Below are positions 17,575 to 25,789 of a DNA stretch of 64,000 bases, one piece after another. The stretch is taken from assembly GCA_050246875.1 (NCBI GenBank), contig JBFWVF010000006.1:124001-188000 (forward strand), written 5' to 3'. Under the pieces are notes generated by a model. The model saw only the letters and a program-made list of their open reading frames with translations. It was not told where the DNA came from and did no database searches. Source of the DNA: SHWB01 sp050246875 (lineage in GTDB: Bacteria; Pseudomonadota; Alphaproteobacteria; UBA6615). Numbering within the stretch: position 1 is the stretch's first letter; every line of letters begins with the position of its first letter. Both the position numbers and the translations under genes were made by a program.

Positions 17575-19053
17575 ATGACGCTCGCACCCGAGCATAGCGC
17601 GCCGGCCGCCGCCGCCGGCAACGCGCCGGCACGCATCGAACTGGCCGTGGCGGCCGATGGCACGGCGCTGCTGCCGGCGGCGTTCCGCGACCGGGCGGGC
17701 CGGCCGCGCTTCCACCTGCCGCTGGCGCGCGCCTTCGAGGGCGATCCGGCGATCCAGGTGATGGCCCGCCACGAACTCGCCTGGGGCGGCTTCGAGCACC
17801 CGTTGCGCGCCTTCCTCGACGCGCATCTGGCGCCGGGCGACACGCTGATCGACGTCGGCGCCCATTGGGGGCTGATCGCCCTGCACGCGGCGACGCGCCA
17901 TCGCGGGGCGGTGCGCGTGCTGGCCGTCGAGCCGCATCCGGACAACCTCGCCGCGCTGCGGCGGGCGGTGGCCGAGAACGGGCTCGACGGCAGCATCGCC
18001 GTCGTCGCGGCGGCGGCCGCCGAGGCCGGGGGCGACGGCGCGCTCGCCCTCGATTCGACCATGGCGCATCGCCTGTCGCCGCGCGGCAGCCTGCCCGTGC
18101 GCGTGACGACGCTCGATGCACTCGCGGCGGAGCACGCCACCGGCACCGGCCGCGTCTTTCTCAAGATCGACGTCGAGGGCGCCGAGGGCCGCGTGCTGTC
18201 CGGCGCCCGCCGCCTGCTCGCCTCCGGCCGCGTCGCCGCCGTGGTGTGGGAACAGGGGCGGGCCTTCGGCGGCGGCGACGGGCGCGCGGCGGCGCGCGAC
18301 ATCGTCGCCTTCCTCGCCCGCCACGGCTTCACCTGCCACGTCCTGCCGCGCGACGACATCGGCGGCGCGCTGCTGCCCTGGCACGACGCCATCGCGATGG
18401 CCAACGTCTACGCCCTCGCGCCGGGCTTCCCGCGCCAGCCCGCCTATGCCCGCCCGCACGGCCCGTTGCCGCCGCCCCTGCCGCCGCTGCCGCGCCTGCC
18501 GGGCGATCCCGGCGCGGCCGAGCGCACGGCGGCGCTGATCGCGGCGCGAAGCGCCGACGGCGCGCGCTGGTCGGCGCCCGCCGACCTGCACGACGGCGCC
18601 GACGCACGCGCCGCCGCCGCCGCGCGCCATGTCGCGCCGGGCGCGCGCGCGCTCGATCTCGGCGCCGGCCTCGGGCGGCTGCGCGCGGCGCTGCCGGAAA
18701 GCTGCCGCTGGCGCCCGGTGGATCTCGCGCCGCTGCTGCCGCGCGCCATCGTGCTCGACCTCGAACGGCAGTTTCCGGCGCTCGCCGCCGATGTCGTGGC
18801 GGCGCTGGCGCTGGTCGCGCATATCCACGATCCGGCCCGCCTGCTGGCGCTGGCGGCCGGCGCGGCGCCGCGCCTGCTCGTGACCTATCCGTGTCATGCC
18901 GGCGGCGCGACCGACGCGCGCCGCGCCGCCGGCATCGTCAACGACCACGACGACGCCGGCTTCCGCGCGCTGCTCGACGCCGCCTTCTGGCGTGTCGAGG
19001 CGACCGAGGACATCGGCGCCGAGACCCTCTTCGTCTGCGCCCGGCGGAGCTGA
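17575..19053 (+). CDS. FkbM-family methyltransferase fused to a second SAM methyltransferase-like domain
   Basis: A 492-residue protein with two apparent SAM-binding domains. The first (about 60-280) carries IDVGAHWGLIALHA at residue 92 and the FkbM signature KIDVEGAEGRVLSGA at residue 197. A proline-rich linker (about 300-320) follows. The second (about 340-490) has a class I motif ALDLGAGLGRLRAAL from residue 359 and a late motif GAAPRLLVTYPCHAGG. FkbM enzymes usually O-methylate sugars or polyketides; no target is evident. It starts at ATG 17575; an upstream in-frame GTG overlaps rsmE. It is probably not functionally tied to ubiA downstream, because a repeat block separates them. Confidence 0.75.
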   Translation: MTLAPEHSAPAAAAGNAPARIELAVAADGTALLPAAFRDRAGRPRFHLPLARAFEGDPAIQVMARHELAWGGFEHPLRAFLDAHLAPGDTLIDVGAHWGLIALHAATRHRGAVRVLAVEPHPDNLAALRRAVAENGLDGSIAVVAAAAAEAGGDGALALDSTMAHRLSPRGSLPVRVTTLDALAAEHATGTGRVFLKIDVEGAEGRVLSGARRLLASGRVAAVVWEQGRAFGGGDGRAAARDIVAFLARHGFTCHVLPRDDIGGALLPWHDAIAMANVYALAPGFPRQPAYARPHGPLPPPLPPLPRLPGDPGAAERTAALIAARSADGARWSAPADLHDGADARAAAAARHVAPGARALDLGAGLGRLRAALPESCRWRPVDLAPLLPRAIVLDLERQFPALAADVVAALALVAHIHDPARLLALAAGAAPRLLVTYPCHAGGATDARRAAGIVNDHDDAGFRALLDAAFWRVEATEDIGAETLFVCARRS

Positions 19054-19080
19054 GACAGAATGACCGCCATCGCGCTGCCT

Positions 19081-19195
19081 CACCTCACCCGGCGCGCGGT
19101 GCGCGCCACCCTCTCCCCCCAAGGGGCGGAGAGGGTTCGCGTCCCCCCTCTCCTCCCGTGGGAGGAGAGGGCCGGGGTGAGGAGGGCCGGCGCCG
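19081..19195. repeat. Family A intergenic repeat (paired CCCTCTCC/GGAGAGGG hairpins)
   Basis: Fills most of the 167-base spacer between the double methyltransferase and ubiA. It contains two hairpins, CCCTCTCC...GGAGAGGG and CCCTCTCCTCCC-GT-GGGAGGAGAGGG, flanked by CACCTCACCC and GGGGTGAGGAGG. It is almost identical to 34185-34300. Confidence 0.8.
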
Positions 19196-19220
19196 GCATC
19201 CGCCGGGGGGCACCCGCGCC

Positions 19221-20147
19221 ATGACGCTTGCCAGCGACATCCCAAAGGGCGGCTGGATCGACCGCCGCGTGCCGGCGCCGCTGCGGCCATGGCTGCGCCT
19301 CGTGCGCCTCGACCGGCCGATCGGCACCTGGCTGCTGCTGCTGCCCGGCTGGTGGGGCCTCGCGCTGGCCGTGCCGCTCGCCGGCGCCGACGCCGCCACG
19401 GCGGCGCGCCTGCTGTGGTGGGGGGCGCTGTTCGGCGTCGGCGCGCTGGTGATGCGCGGCGCCGGCTGCATCGTCAACGACATCGCCGACCGCCGCATCG
19501 ACGCCCGCGTCGCCCGCACCGCCGACCGGCCGATTGCCTCCGGCGCCATTTCCGTGCCGGCCGCGCTCGTCCTGCTCGCCGCGCTGCTGCTCGCCGGCCT
19601 CGCCATCCTCGCGCAGTTCAACGGCTTCGCCATCGCCATCGGCGCCGCCTCGCTGCTGCTGGTGTTTCCCTACCCGCTGATGAAGCGCATCACCTGGTGG
19701 CCGCAGGCCTGGCTCGGCCTCACCTTCAACTGGGGCGCGCTGCTCGGCTGGGCCGCCGCCACGGGCGATCTCCACTGGCCGGCGATCGCGCTCTACGCCG
19801 CCGGCTTCTTCTGGACCCTCGGCTACGACACCATCTACGCCCACCAGGACAAGGAGGACGACGCGCTGGTCGGCGTGCGCTCCTCGGCGCGCTGGCTGGG
19901 CCCGCGCACGCGGCCGGCCATCGCCGCCTTCTATGCCGTGACGGTGGCCCTGCTGGCGCTGGCCGGCGACCTCGCGGGCCTCGGCTGGGCCTGGTGGACC
20001 GGCCTCGCGCTGGCCGCGCTGCACCTCGCCGGCCAGGCGCGGCGCACCGACTTCGACGATCCGAAGAGCTGCCTCGCCGCCTTCCGCGCCAACCGCGATG
20101 CCGGGCTCATCGTGCTCGCGGCGATCCTCGCCGGCGGGCTGTCATGA
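19221..20147 (+). CDS. ubiA: 4-hydroxybenzoate polyprenyltransferase
   Basis: Membrane enzyme that attaches the polyprenyl tail to 4-hydroxybenzoate in ubiquinone synthesis. It is 308 residues with about nine helices. Both aspartate-rich motifs are intact: NDIADRRIDARVARTADRPI near residue 90 and DTIYAHQDKEDD near residue 204. The family N-terminal LVRLDRPIGTWLLLLPGWWG is clear, supporting ATG 19221 as start. Its 3' end overlaps the convergent Bcr/CflA gene by six bases. Confidence 0.95.
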   Translation: MTLASDIPKGGWIDRRVPAPLRPWLRLVRLDRPIGTWLLLLPGWWGLALAVPLAGADAATAARLLWWGALFGVGALVMRGAGCIVNDIADRRIDARVARTADRPIASGAISVPAALVLLAALLLAGLAILAQFNGFAIAIGAASLLLVFPYPLMKRITWWPQAWLGLTFNWGALLGWAAATGDLHWPAIALYAAGFFWTLGYDTIYAHQDKEDDALVGVRSSARWLGPRTRPAIAAFYAVTVALLALAGDLAGLGWAWWTGLALAALHLAGQARRTDFDDPKSCLAAFRANRDAGLIVLAAILAGGLS

Positions 20148-21326
20148 GCCCCGGCGCGACCGCAGCGTCACGAGGCTGACGGCGAAGGCGCCGGTCGCGC
20201 ACAGTGCGATGGCGGCGACCATCGGCAGCGCCGTGCCGTCGAACACCTGGCTGACCAGCACGATGGCGATGGCGCCCGTCACCATGTGCAGCGTGCCGCC
20301 GAGCGCCGAGGCCGTGCCGGCGATCGGCCCGTGCTCCTCCAGCGCCAGCACCATCGTCGCCGGGATGACGAGGCCGAGGGCGGCGTTGCTGACGAAGAGG
20401 ATCGCCATCAGCACGGCGAGGCTGTCCGACCCGGCGGCGGTGACGGCCAGCAGCAGCAGCGCGAAGCCGGCGCAGACGCTGACCGCGACCATGACCACGC
20501 GGGCGATGCCGAAGCGGCCGCCGAGCCAGGCGGCGAACTGCGAGGTGCCGATGAAGCCGATGGCGTTGACCGAGAAGGCGAGGCTGTACTCGAACGGCGT
20601 CAGGCCGAAATGGCCCATGTAGAGGAAGGACGAGGTCGCGAGGAACACGAAGAAGCCCGACAGGCCGAAGCCGCCGATGAAGGTGAGGCCGATGAAACGC
20701 GCGTCGCCGAGCAGGCGGGCGAAGCCGGCGACGAGGTTGGCCGCGTTGACCGGCACGCGCTCGCCTGCCGGCCGCGTCTCCGGCAGCAGGGTCGCGATGA
20801 GGACGAAGGCGAGGCCCGCGGCCACGGCCACCGCGACGAACACGGAATGCCAGCCGAAGGCCTCGATCAGCGCGCTGCCGAACAGCGGCGCGAGGATGGG
20901 CGAGACGCTGAACACCAGCATGACGAAGGACATCAGGCGCGTCGCCTCGATCCCGGTGTACATGTCGCGGATGACAGCGCGCGGGATGACCATCGCCGCC
21001 GAGGCACCGATACCCTGCAGCACGCGCAGCGCGATCAGCCACTCGACGCTGTGCGTCACGGCGCAGCCGAGCGAGGCGGCGGCGAACAGGGTAAGGCCGA
21101 CATAGAGCGGCGCCTTGCGGCCGACGGCGTCCGACACCGGTCCAAAGACGAGCTGGAAGACGCCGAAGCCGACGAAGTACGACATCAGCGTCGCCTGCGT
21201 CGCCGCCGTCGTCGCGCCGAGGTCGGCGGCGATCGCCGGCAGGGCCGGGATGTACATGTCGATGGCGAACGGCCCGACGGCGACGAGCAGGCCGAGCACG
21301 ATGGCGTTGCGGGCGTAGGTCGACAT
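20142..21326 (-). CDS. Bcr/CflA-family drug resistance MFS transporter
   Basis: Twelve-helix proton-driven efflux pump of 394 residues. The Bcr/CflA hallmarks are present: FAIDMYIPALPAIAADLG at the N-terminus, QLVFGPVSDAVGRKAPLYVG (motif A), LRVLQGIGASAAMVIPRAVIRDMY and the motif around SVSPILAPLFGS. Start ATG 21326 is the first that gives the expected N-terminus; the frame further upstream runs through intergenic repeats. Substrate is unknown; this family includes bicyclomycin, sulfonamide and cysteine exporters. Confidence 0.93.
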   Translation of the reverse strand: MSTYARNAIVLGLLVAVGPFAIDMYIPALPAIAADLGATTAATQATLMSYFVGFGVFQLVFGPVSDAVGRKAPLYVGLTLFAAASLGCAVTHSVEWLIALRVLQGIGASAAMVIPRAVIRDMYTGIEATRLMSFVMLVFSVSPILAPLFGSALIEAFGWHSVFVAVAVAAGLAFVLIATLLPETRPAGERVPVNAANLVAGFARLLGDARFIGLTFIGGFGLSGFFVFLATSSFLYMGHFGLTPFEYSLAFSVNAIGFIGTSQFAAWLGGRFGIARVVMVAVSVCAGFALLLLAVTAAGSDSLAVLMAILFVSNAALGLVIPATMVLALEEHGPIAGTASALGGTLHMVTGAIAIVLVSQVFDGTALPMVAAIALCATGAFAVSLVTLRSRRGS

Positions 21327-21431
21327 GGTCGCGCGTCGTTCCGGGGCTGGCCGTCGGGTCGCATGACCCGGCGCCGGCGCCCGTCTACCTGCCCCGCGCC
21401 GACGCGTCCAGCGACGCGCGAGGGCGCCGCC

Positions 21432-21573
21432 CCTCCTCACCCCGCCCTCTCCTCCCGAAGGAGGAGAGGGGGCATGAAACCCTCTCCGCCCCCTCATCCT
21501 GAGGAGCCGCCGCAAGGCGGCGTCTCGAAGGAGGGGGAGAGGCTGGCGAGCGCCAGCGCGCGGGTGAGGTGGG
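21432..21573. repeat. Composite intergenic repeat (family A hairpin plus a second nested palindrome)
   Basis: Lies in the 275-base spacer 21327-21601, which holds no gene. The first part, CCCTCTCCTCCCGAAGGAGG AGAGGG at about 21445-21470, is a family A hairpin. A second palindrome follows at about 21490-21530, CCTGAGGAGCCGCCGCAAGG with a matching right arm CGGCGTCTC, and the block closes with GGGTGAGGTGGG. Confidence 0.7.
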
Positions 21574-21601
21574 CCGGCTCGGTCCGCCGCCACGGATGCC
21601 T

Positions 21602-22354
21602 CTACCCCCGGTCCCGCTCGTCGCCCGTGGGCTCGTGCAGCACGACGTGCGGCGGGTGCGCGGCGGCGATGGCGTGGACGGCGAGGCGCTCGATGCGGCG
21701 GGCGCGTTCGGCGGCGTCGTCGACCGTGGCGGCGACGAAGGCGGCGAGGTCGCCCTCCGGCGCCAGATGCGCGCGCACGCGCTCGAGCGCCGCGTCCTGC
21801 AGCAGCGCCGGCAGGCGGCGGCCCTCGGCCACGATGGCGGCCAGCGCGATGGCGGAGCCGTCGGGCGCGAAGTGCCCGCGCTTGCCGAGATAGACGCAGG
21901 CGCGGTCGAGCACCGTGCCGTCGTCGAGCGCCAGATGCGCGCCCGTCAGTTCGGCATAGACGTAATTGTGCGCCTCGCTGGCGTGCATCACGACGAGCTG
22001 GTCGGCGTCGAGCCAGGTGACGGCGACGGCGACCGCGGTGCCCGGTGCGCGGCGCAGCGCCGCCGGCAGGGATCCGTACACGGACAGATGCGCCGAGTAG
22101 ACGACGTCGTGGTCGGCCAGCCGCGCCCGCTGCACCGGGATCGGCGCGTGGTCCGTGCCGTATTTCTGGCGCAGCCGCTCGGGCGACTGGTTGGAGCCGT
22201 AGCCGATCACCGGCACGCGGCCGGCGCGCAGCGCGGGGTCGAAGGGCGCCGCCGCGCCGCCGACCAGCGTGAAGGACGCGGCGGGGATGGCGTAGGGGTA
22301 GCCCAGCGCGCGGCGCAGGCGCGCGTCGGCGACTCGGGTGGCCGTCTCTTGCAT
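21602..22354 (-). CDS. Hypothetical protein with gamma-glutamylcyclotransferase-like YGSN motif
   Basis: A 250-residue cytoplasmic protein that I do not recognise as a named gene. The segment VIGYGSNQSPERL near residue 50 resembles the YGSN substrate-loop motif of the gamma-glutamylcyclotransferase-like fold, and the following HDVVYSAHLSVYGSLPA and AVAVTWLDADQL stretches fit an alternating strand pattern. There is no signal peptide or membrane helix. It stands alone on the minus strand, 63 bases from the divergent pmbA gene; the ATG at 22354 starts just after an AT-rich TATATTGG. A GGCT-like enzyme is a reasonable guess, not a firm call. Confidence 0.6.
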   Translation of the reverse strand: MQETATRVADARLRRALGYPYAIPAASFTLVGGAAAPFDPALRAGRVPVIGYGSNQSPERLRQKYGTDHAPIPVQRARLADHDVVYSAHLSVYGSLPAALRRAPGTAVAVAVTWLDADQLVVMHASEAHNYVYAELTGAHLALDDGTVLDRACVYLGKRGHFAPDGSAIALAAIVAEGRRLPALLQDAALERVRAHLAPEGDLAAFVAATVDDAAERARRIERLAVHAIAAAHPPHVVLHEPTGDERDRG

Positions 22355-22417
22355 CCGGCCAATATAAGGGGTTCCCTCGCCCGGTGGCGCAGCGCGGCGC
22401 CGCCCCAGGAGACGACC

Positions 22418-23770
22418 ATGCCCGAAGCCGCCGGCAACGACCTCGACCTGCTCGCCGACCTGGTGAAGCGCGCCCGCGCCGCCGGGGCCGACGCGGCCGA
22501 CGCCATGCTGGTGCGCTCGGCGGCCTCCTCGCACAGCCGCCGCCTCGGCGCCGTCGAGCACGTCGAGCGGCAGGAGAGCCGCGACCTCGGCCTGCGCGTG
22601 CTGGTCGGCAAGCAGCAGGCGGCGAATTCCTCGACCGACCTGTCCGGCGAGGCTCTGGCGGCGCTGATCGACCGCACCGTGGCGATGGCCCGCGCCGTGC
22701 CGCCGGATCCGTGGTGCGGCCTCGCCGACCCGTCCGAGATCGCCCGGGTCTGGGGCGACCTCGACCTCGAAGACCCCGCCGAGCCCGCGCCCGAGGCGCT
22801 GGCCGAGGCGGCGGCGGCCTGCGAGGCGGCGGCGCTCGGCGTGAAGGGCGTCAGCAACTCCGAGGGCGCCGAGGCCGGCTGGGGGCGCGCGCAGATGGCC
22901 GTCGTCGCCAGCAACGGTTTCTCCGGCACCTGGGCGCGCACCAGCCACTCGGTCAGCGTCTCGGTCATCGCCGGCGAGGGCACGGCGATGGAGCGCGACT
23001 ACGACTGGACCAGCGCCGTCCACCGCGTCGACCTGGAGGACGCGGCGACGGTCGGCCGCCGCGCCGGCGAGCGCACGGTGGCGCTGCTCGGCGCGCGCCG
23101 CCTGCCGTCGAGGCAGATGCCGGTGGTGTTCGAGCCGCGCGTCGCCTCGGGCCTGCTGCGCCATCTCGTCGGGGCCATCTCCGGCACCTCCGTGGCACGG
23201 CGCGCGAGCTTCCTGATGGACAGCCTCGGCAAGCGCGTCTTCGCCCCCGGCATCGTCGTGCGCGACGACCCGCTGCGCCGCCGCGGGCCGCGCTCGCAGC
23301 CCTTCGACGGCGACGGCATCGCCGGAGCGCCGCGCAACATCGTCGAGGACGGCGTGCTGACGAGCTGGCTGCTCGACCTGCCGACGGCGCGCCAGCTCGG
23401 CCTCGCCACCACCGGCCACGCCTCGCGCGGCACCGGCGGCCCGGGCGGCCCGTCGCCGTCCAATCTCTGGCTCGCCGCCGGCACGGCGACGCCCGAGGAG
23501 CTGATGGCCGACATCGAGGACGGCTTCTACGTCACCTCGATGATGGGCATGGGCGTCAGCATGGTGACCGGCGACTACAGCCGCGGCGCCGGCGGCTTCC
23601 GCATCGAGAAGGGACGGATCACGCATCCGGTCAGCGAGGTCACCGTCGCCGGCAACCTGCGCGACATGTTCGCCCGGCTGGTGCCGGCCAACGACCTCGT
23701 CTTCCGCTGGGGCCTCGACACCCCCACCGTGCGCGTCGACGGCATGACGGTGGCCGGCGGGGGAGCGTGA
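22418..23770 (+). CDS. pmbA: Metalloprotease partner PmbA/TldE
   Basis: Second subunit of the TldD-PmbA protease complex; PmbA lacks the HExxxH motif and shapes the active chamber with TldD. The 450-residue length is normal. Characteristic segments are RDLGLRVLVGKQQAANSSTD, the YDWTSAVHR block, LMDSLGKRVFAPGI and the C-terminal GDYSRGAGGFRIEKGRITHPV. ATG 22418 lies 11 bases after AGGAG. The tldD gene is 11.5 kb upstream rather than adjacent. Confidence 0.95.
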   Translation: MPEAAGNDLDLLADLVKRARAAGADAADAMLVRSAASSHSRRLGAVEHVERQESRDLGLRVLVGKQQAANSSTDLSGEALAALIDRTVAMARAVPPDPWCGLADPSEIARVWGDLDLEDPAEPAPEALAEAAAACEAAALGVKGVSNSEGAEAGWGRAQMAVVASNGFSGTWARTSHSVSVSVIAGEGTAMERDYDWTSAVHRVDLEDAATVGRRAGERTVALLGARRLPSRQMPVVFEPRVASGLLRHLVGAISGTSVARRASFLMDSLGKRVFAPGIVVRDDPLRRRGPRSQPFDGDGIAGAPRNIVEDGVLTSWLLDLPTARQLGLATTGHASRGTGGPGGPSPSNLWLAAGTATPEELMADIEDGFYVTSMMGMGVSMVTGDYSRGAGGFRIEKGRITHPVSEVTVAGNLRDMFARLVPANDLVFRWGLDTPTVRVDGMTVAGGGA

Positions 23771-23799
23771 CGCGGGCCCGACGGCGGCGCGACGCCCCC

Positions 23800-23925
23800 G
23801 TCCTTCGACAGGCTCAGGACGAGGACGACCGGTAACTGCGGTGCATCCGCGGCATCCTTCGCGCCGATCCGGCGCGGTCGGACAAGCATCCTCATCCTGA
23901 GCCTGTCGAAGGACGAGGATGCCTG
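23800..23925. repeat. Family B inverted repeat pair (TCCTTCGACAGGCTCAGGA)
   Basis: GTCCTTCGACAGGCTCAGGA at 23800 and its complement CCTGAGCCTGTCGAAGGAC near 23896-23914 face each other across about 75 bases. The spacer between pmbA and the lipid kinase (23771-23965) holds no gene. A second pair of this family is at 63602-63722. Confidence 0.75.
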
Positions 23926-23965
23926 CAAGACCGAGGCGCTCAAAAGTCCTCACCCGCGAGGCGGC

Positions 23966-24874
23966 TTACACCGGCCGCACCACCGTCAGCGCGTCGGCTA
24001 CCGCCTCGATCGTCAGCGGTAGCGTGGCGGCGATGTCGCCGTCGATCTGCACCGCCTCGGCAGCACCATCGGCGGCGGCGATGCGCGCGCGCGTCACCGT
24101 CAGCAGGCGCGCGTCGGCGTGGCGGGCGACGCGGCCGGCGGCGACGGCCAGCAGGGCGCGCAGCAGCGCCAGGCGGTCGCGGCAGCCGAACAGCACGAGC
24201 TGCAGCGACGGCGCGGCGAGATCGGCCCCCGGCGCGCAGACGTAGCGGCCGGCCCAGTAGCGGCCGTTGGCGACGACGATCCAGCCGGCCTCGTGGCACC
24301 CGGCATCGCTCTCGACGACGTAGCGGCGCGGCCGCCAGCGCGCGAAGGTCGCGACGCCGGCCAGCGCGAAGGCGCCCTTGCCGATGACGCGCTTCAGGCG
24401 CGGCCGCACGGCGGCGACGACCTCGGCGTCGAAGCCGACGCCGGCCATCATGGTGAACCAGCGACCGTTGGCACGGCCGAGCGTGATGCGCCGCGTCGGC
24501 CCGGCCGCCGCCGCGCGCGCCGCGCCGTCGCGGTCGCCCGGCGCGAAGCCCAGCTCGGCGGCGAGCACGTTGGCGGTCCCGAACGGCAGCACCGCCACCG
24601 GCGGCGTGGCGCCGTCGCGCGACAACAGTCCGTTCACGGCCTCGTTGACCAGCCCGTCGCCGCCGCCGACGACGACCATGTCGGTGCCGGCCGGCAGGCG
24701 CGCCGCAAGGTCCGTCGCGTGGCCGGGGCCGGCGGTCTCGGCCACCGTCGCGCGGGCGCCCGCCCCGCCGGCGACGGCCAGCGCGCGGGCGAGCCAGCGC
24801 CGCCGCCCGAGCCGGCCGGCCGGATTGAAGATCACATAAAGAGATCGCGCCGCCGGCCCTTCGCCGTCTCTCAC
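23966..24874 (-). CDS. Diacylglycerol kinase-like lipid kinase (YegS/DAGK family)
   Basis: ATP-dependent lipid kinase, 302 residues, start GTG 24874. It has the DAGK catalytic-domain motifs: IFNPAGR at residue 15, GGGDGLVNEAVNG near 69 (the usual GGDGT has Leu in place of Thr), LPFGTANVLAAELG near 95, and a C-terminal IDGD. Family members phosphorylate diacylglycerol, ceramide or sphingosine. It is divergent from the phosphoesterase-glycosyltransferase pair, and a Pho-box-like site lies 27 bases upstream of its start codon. In that setting diacylglycerol is the likely substrate, as an inference. Confidence 0.85.
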   Translation of the reverse strand: MRDGEGPAARSLYVIFNPAGRLGRRRWLARALAVAGGAGARATVAETAGPGHATDLAARLPAGTDMVVVGGGDGLVNEAVNGLLSRDGATPPVAVLPFGTANVLAAELGFAPGDRDGAARAAAAGPTRRITLGRANGRWFTMMAGVGFDAEVVAAVRPRLKRVIGKGAFALAGVATFARWRPRRYVVESDAGCHEAGWIVVANGRYWAGRYVCAPGADLAAPSLQLVLFGCRDRLALLRALLAVAAGRVARHADARLLTVTRARIAAADGAAEAVQIDGDIAATLPLTIEAVADALTVVRPV

Positions 24875-24900
24875 GGTATCTTTTCCCTGTCCGGATGAAT

Positions 24901-24918
24901 ATTACAGATTTGTGACAT
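24901..24918 (-). promoter_or_regulatory. Pho-box-like site in the lipid kinase / plcP-like divergent promoter
   Basis: On the minus strand ATGTCAC-AAAT-CTGTAAT, two seven-base half-sites 11 bases apart. It agrees with the PhoB consensus CTGTCAT-AWAW-CTGTCAY at 12 of 14 half-site bases, with a fully matching spacer. A much weaker plus-strand match, GTGTAAC-ATTA-ACTTCAT, lies at 24928-24945 towards the phosphoesterase gene. The 138-base spacer is strikingly AT-rich for this genome. Confidence 0.5.
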
Positions 24919-25012
24919 AACCTGCGCGTGTAACATTAACTTCATTAGATAAGGTCCCGCAAATCATATATCTGCCATTGGCGACTCGACGGCAGGATGC
25001 GGACGGGACGCC

Positions 25013-25789
25013 ATGAGCGGTCAGGACCAGGTCACCCGCTACCGCACCATCTGGATTTCGGACATCCATCTCGGCACGCGCGGCTGCAAGGCCAACGCCC
25101 TGCTCGACTTCCTGCGCCTCACCGAAAGCGACACCCTCTACCTCGTCGGCGACATCGTCGACGGCTGGCGCCTGCGCCGCGCCTGGTACTGCCCGCAGCC
25201 GCACAACGACGTGGTGCAGAAGCTGCTGCGCAAGGCGCGCAAGGGCACCCGTGTCGTCTACATTCCGGGCAACCACGACGAGGTGATCCGGCCCTACGCC
25301 GACATGGTGTTCGGCGGCATCACCGTCGCGCTCGAGGCATTCCACACCACCGCCGACGGCAGGCGGCTGTGGGTGACGCATGGCGACCAGTTCGACACCG
25401 TCGTGCGCTACGCGCGCTGGCTGGCGCTGGCCGGCGACCACGCCTACCGCTTCGCCATGTGGGCCAACCACTGGCTCAACAGCGCCGGCAGGCTGCTCGG
25501 CCTGCCCTACTGGTCGCTGTCGGCCTTCCTCAAGCGCAAGGTCAAGAACGCGGTGCAGTACATCGGCCGCTACGAGAGCATCGTCGCCGAGGCGGCGCGC
25601 GCGCGCGGCGTCGACGGCGTCGTCTGCGGTCACATCCACCACGCCGAGATCCGCTCGATCGACGGCGTGCTCTACTGCAACGACGGCGACTGGGTGGAAA
25701 GCTGCACGGCGCTGGTCGAGCACCGCAACGGCGAGCTGGCCCTCGTCAACTGGGCCGAGGTGCGGCAGATGTCGCTGGCGGCCCGCTGA
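25013..25789 (+). CDS. Calcineurin-like metallophosphoesterase, probable PlcP-type phospholipase C (annotated elsewhere as UDP-2,3-diacylglucosamine diphosphatase-like)
   Basis: A 258-residue dinuclear metallophosphoesterase with all family motifs: SDIHLG (D17, H19), GDIVDGW (D47), GNHDE (N87-H88), HGD (H123) and GHIHHAE near residue 207. Two functions share this family: LpxH in lipid A synthesis and the alphaproteobacterial PlcP, which cleaves phospholipid headgroups to release diacylglycerol during phosphate starvation. The next gene, overlapping by one base, is a GT4 glycosyltransferase, the partner known for PlcP (Agt), and a lipid kinase and Pho-box-like site lie upstream. I therefore favour PlcP over LpxH. 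Confidence 0.8.
   Translation: MSGQDQVTRYRTIWISDIHLGTRGCKANALLDFLRLTESDTLYLVGDIVDGWRLRRAWYCPQPHNDVVQKLLRKARKGTRVVYIPGNHDEVIRPYADMVFGGITVALEAFHTTADGRRLWVTHGDQFDTVVRYARWLALAGDHAYRFAMWANHWLNSAGRLLGLPYWSLSAFLKRKVKNAVQYIGRYESIVAEAARARGVDGVVCGHIHHAEIRSIDGVLYCNDGDWVESCTALVEHRNGELALVNWAEVRQMSLAAR

Noticed and set aside
19054..19220. Possible CRISPR or phage-like repeat array
   Set aside because: Repeats are hairpins scattered singly across the window, not regularly spaced units with unique spacers; no cas genes.
24925..24950. CtrA-like site (TTAA-N7-TTAA) in the lipid cluster promoter
   Set aside because: TTAAC and TTAG are present but the spacing is five, not seven, and the second half is imperfect.
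25013..25789. LpxH (lipid A pyrophosphatase) as the first-choice name
   Set aside because: Motifs fit both LpxH and PlcP, but coupling to a GT4 gene, a divergent lipid kinase and a Pho-box-like site favours PlcP. LpxH remains possible.
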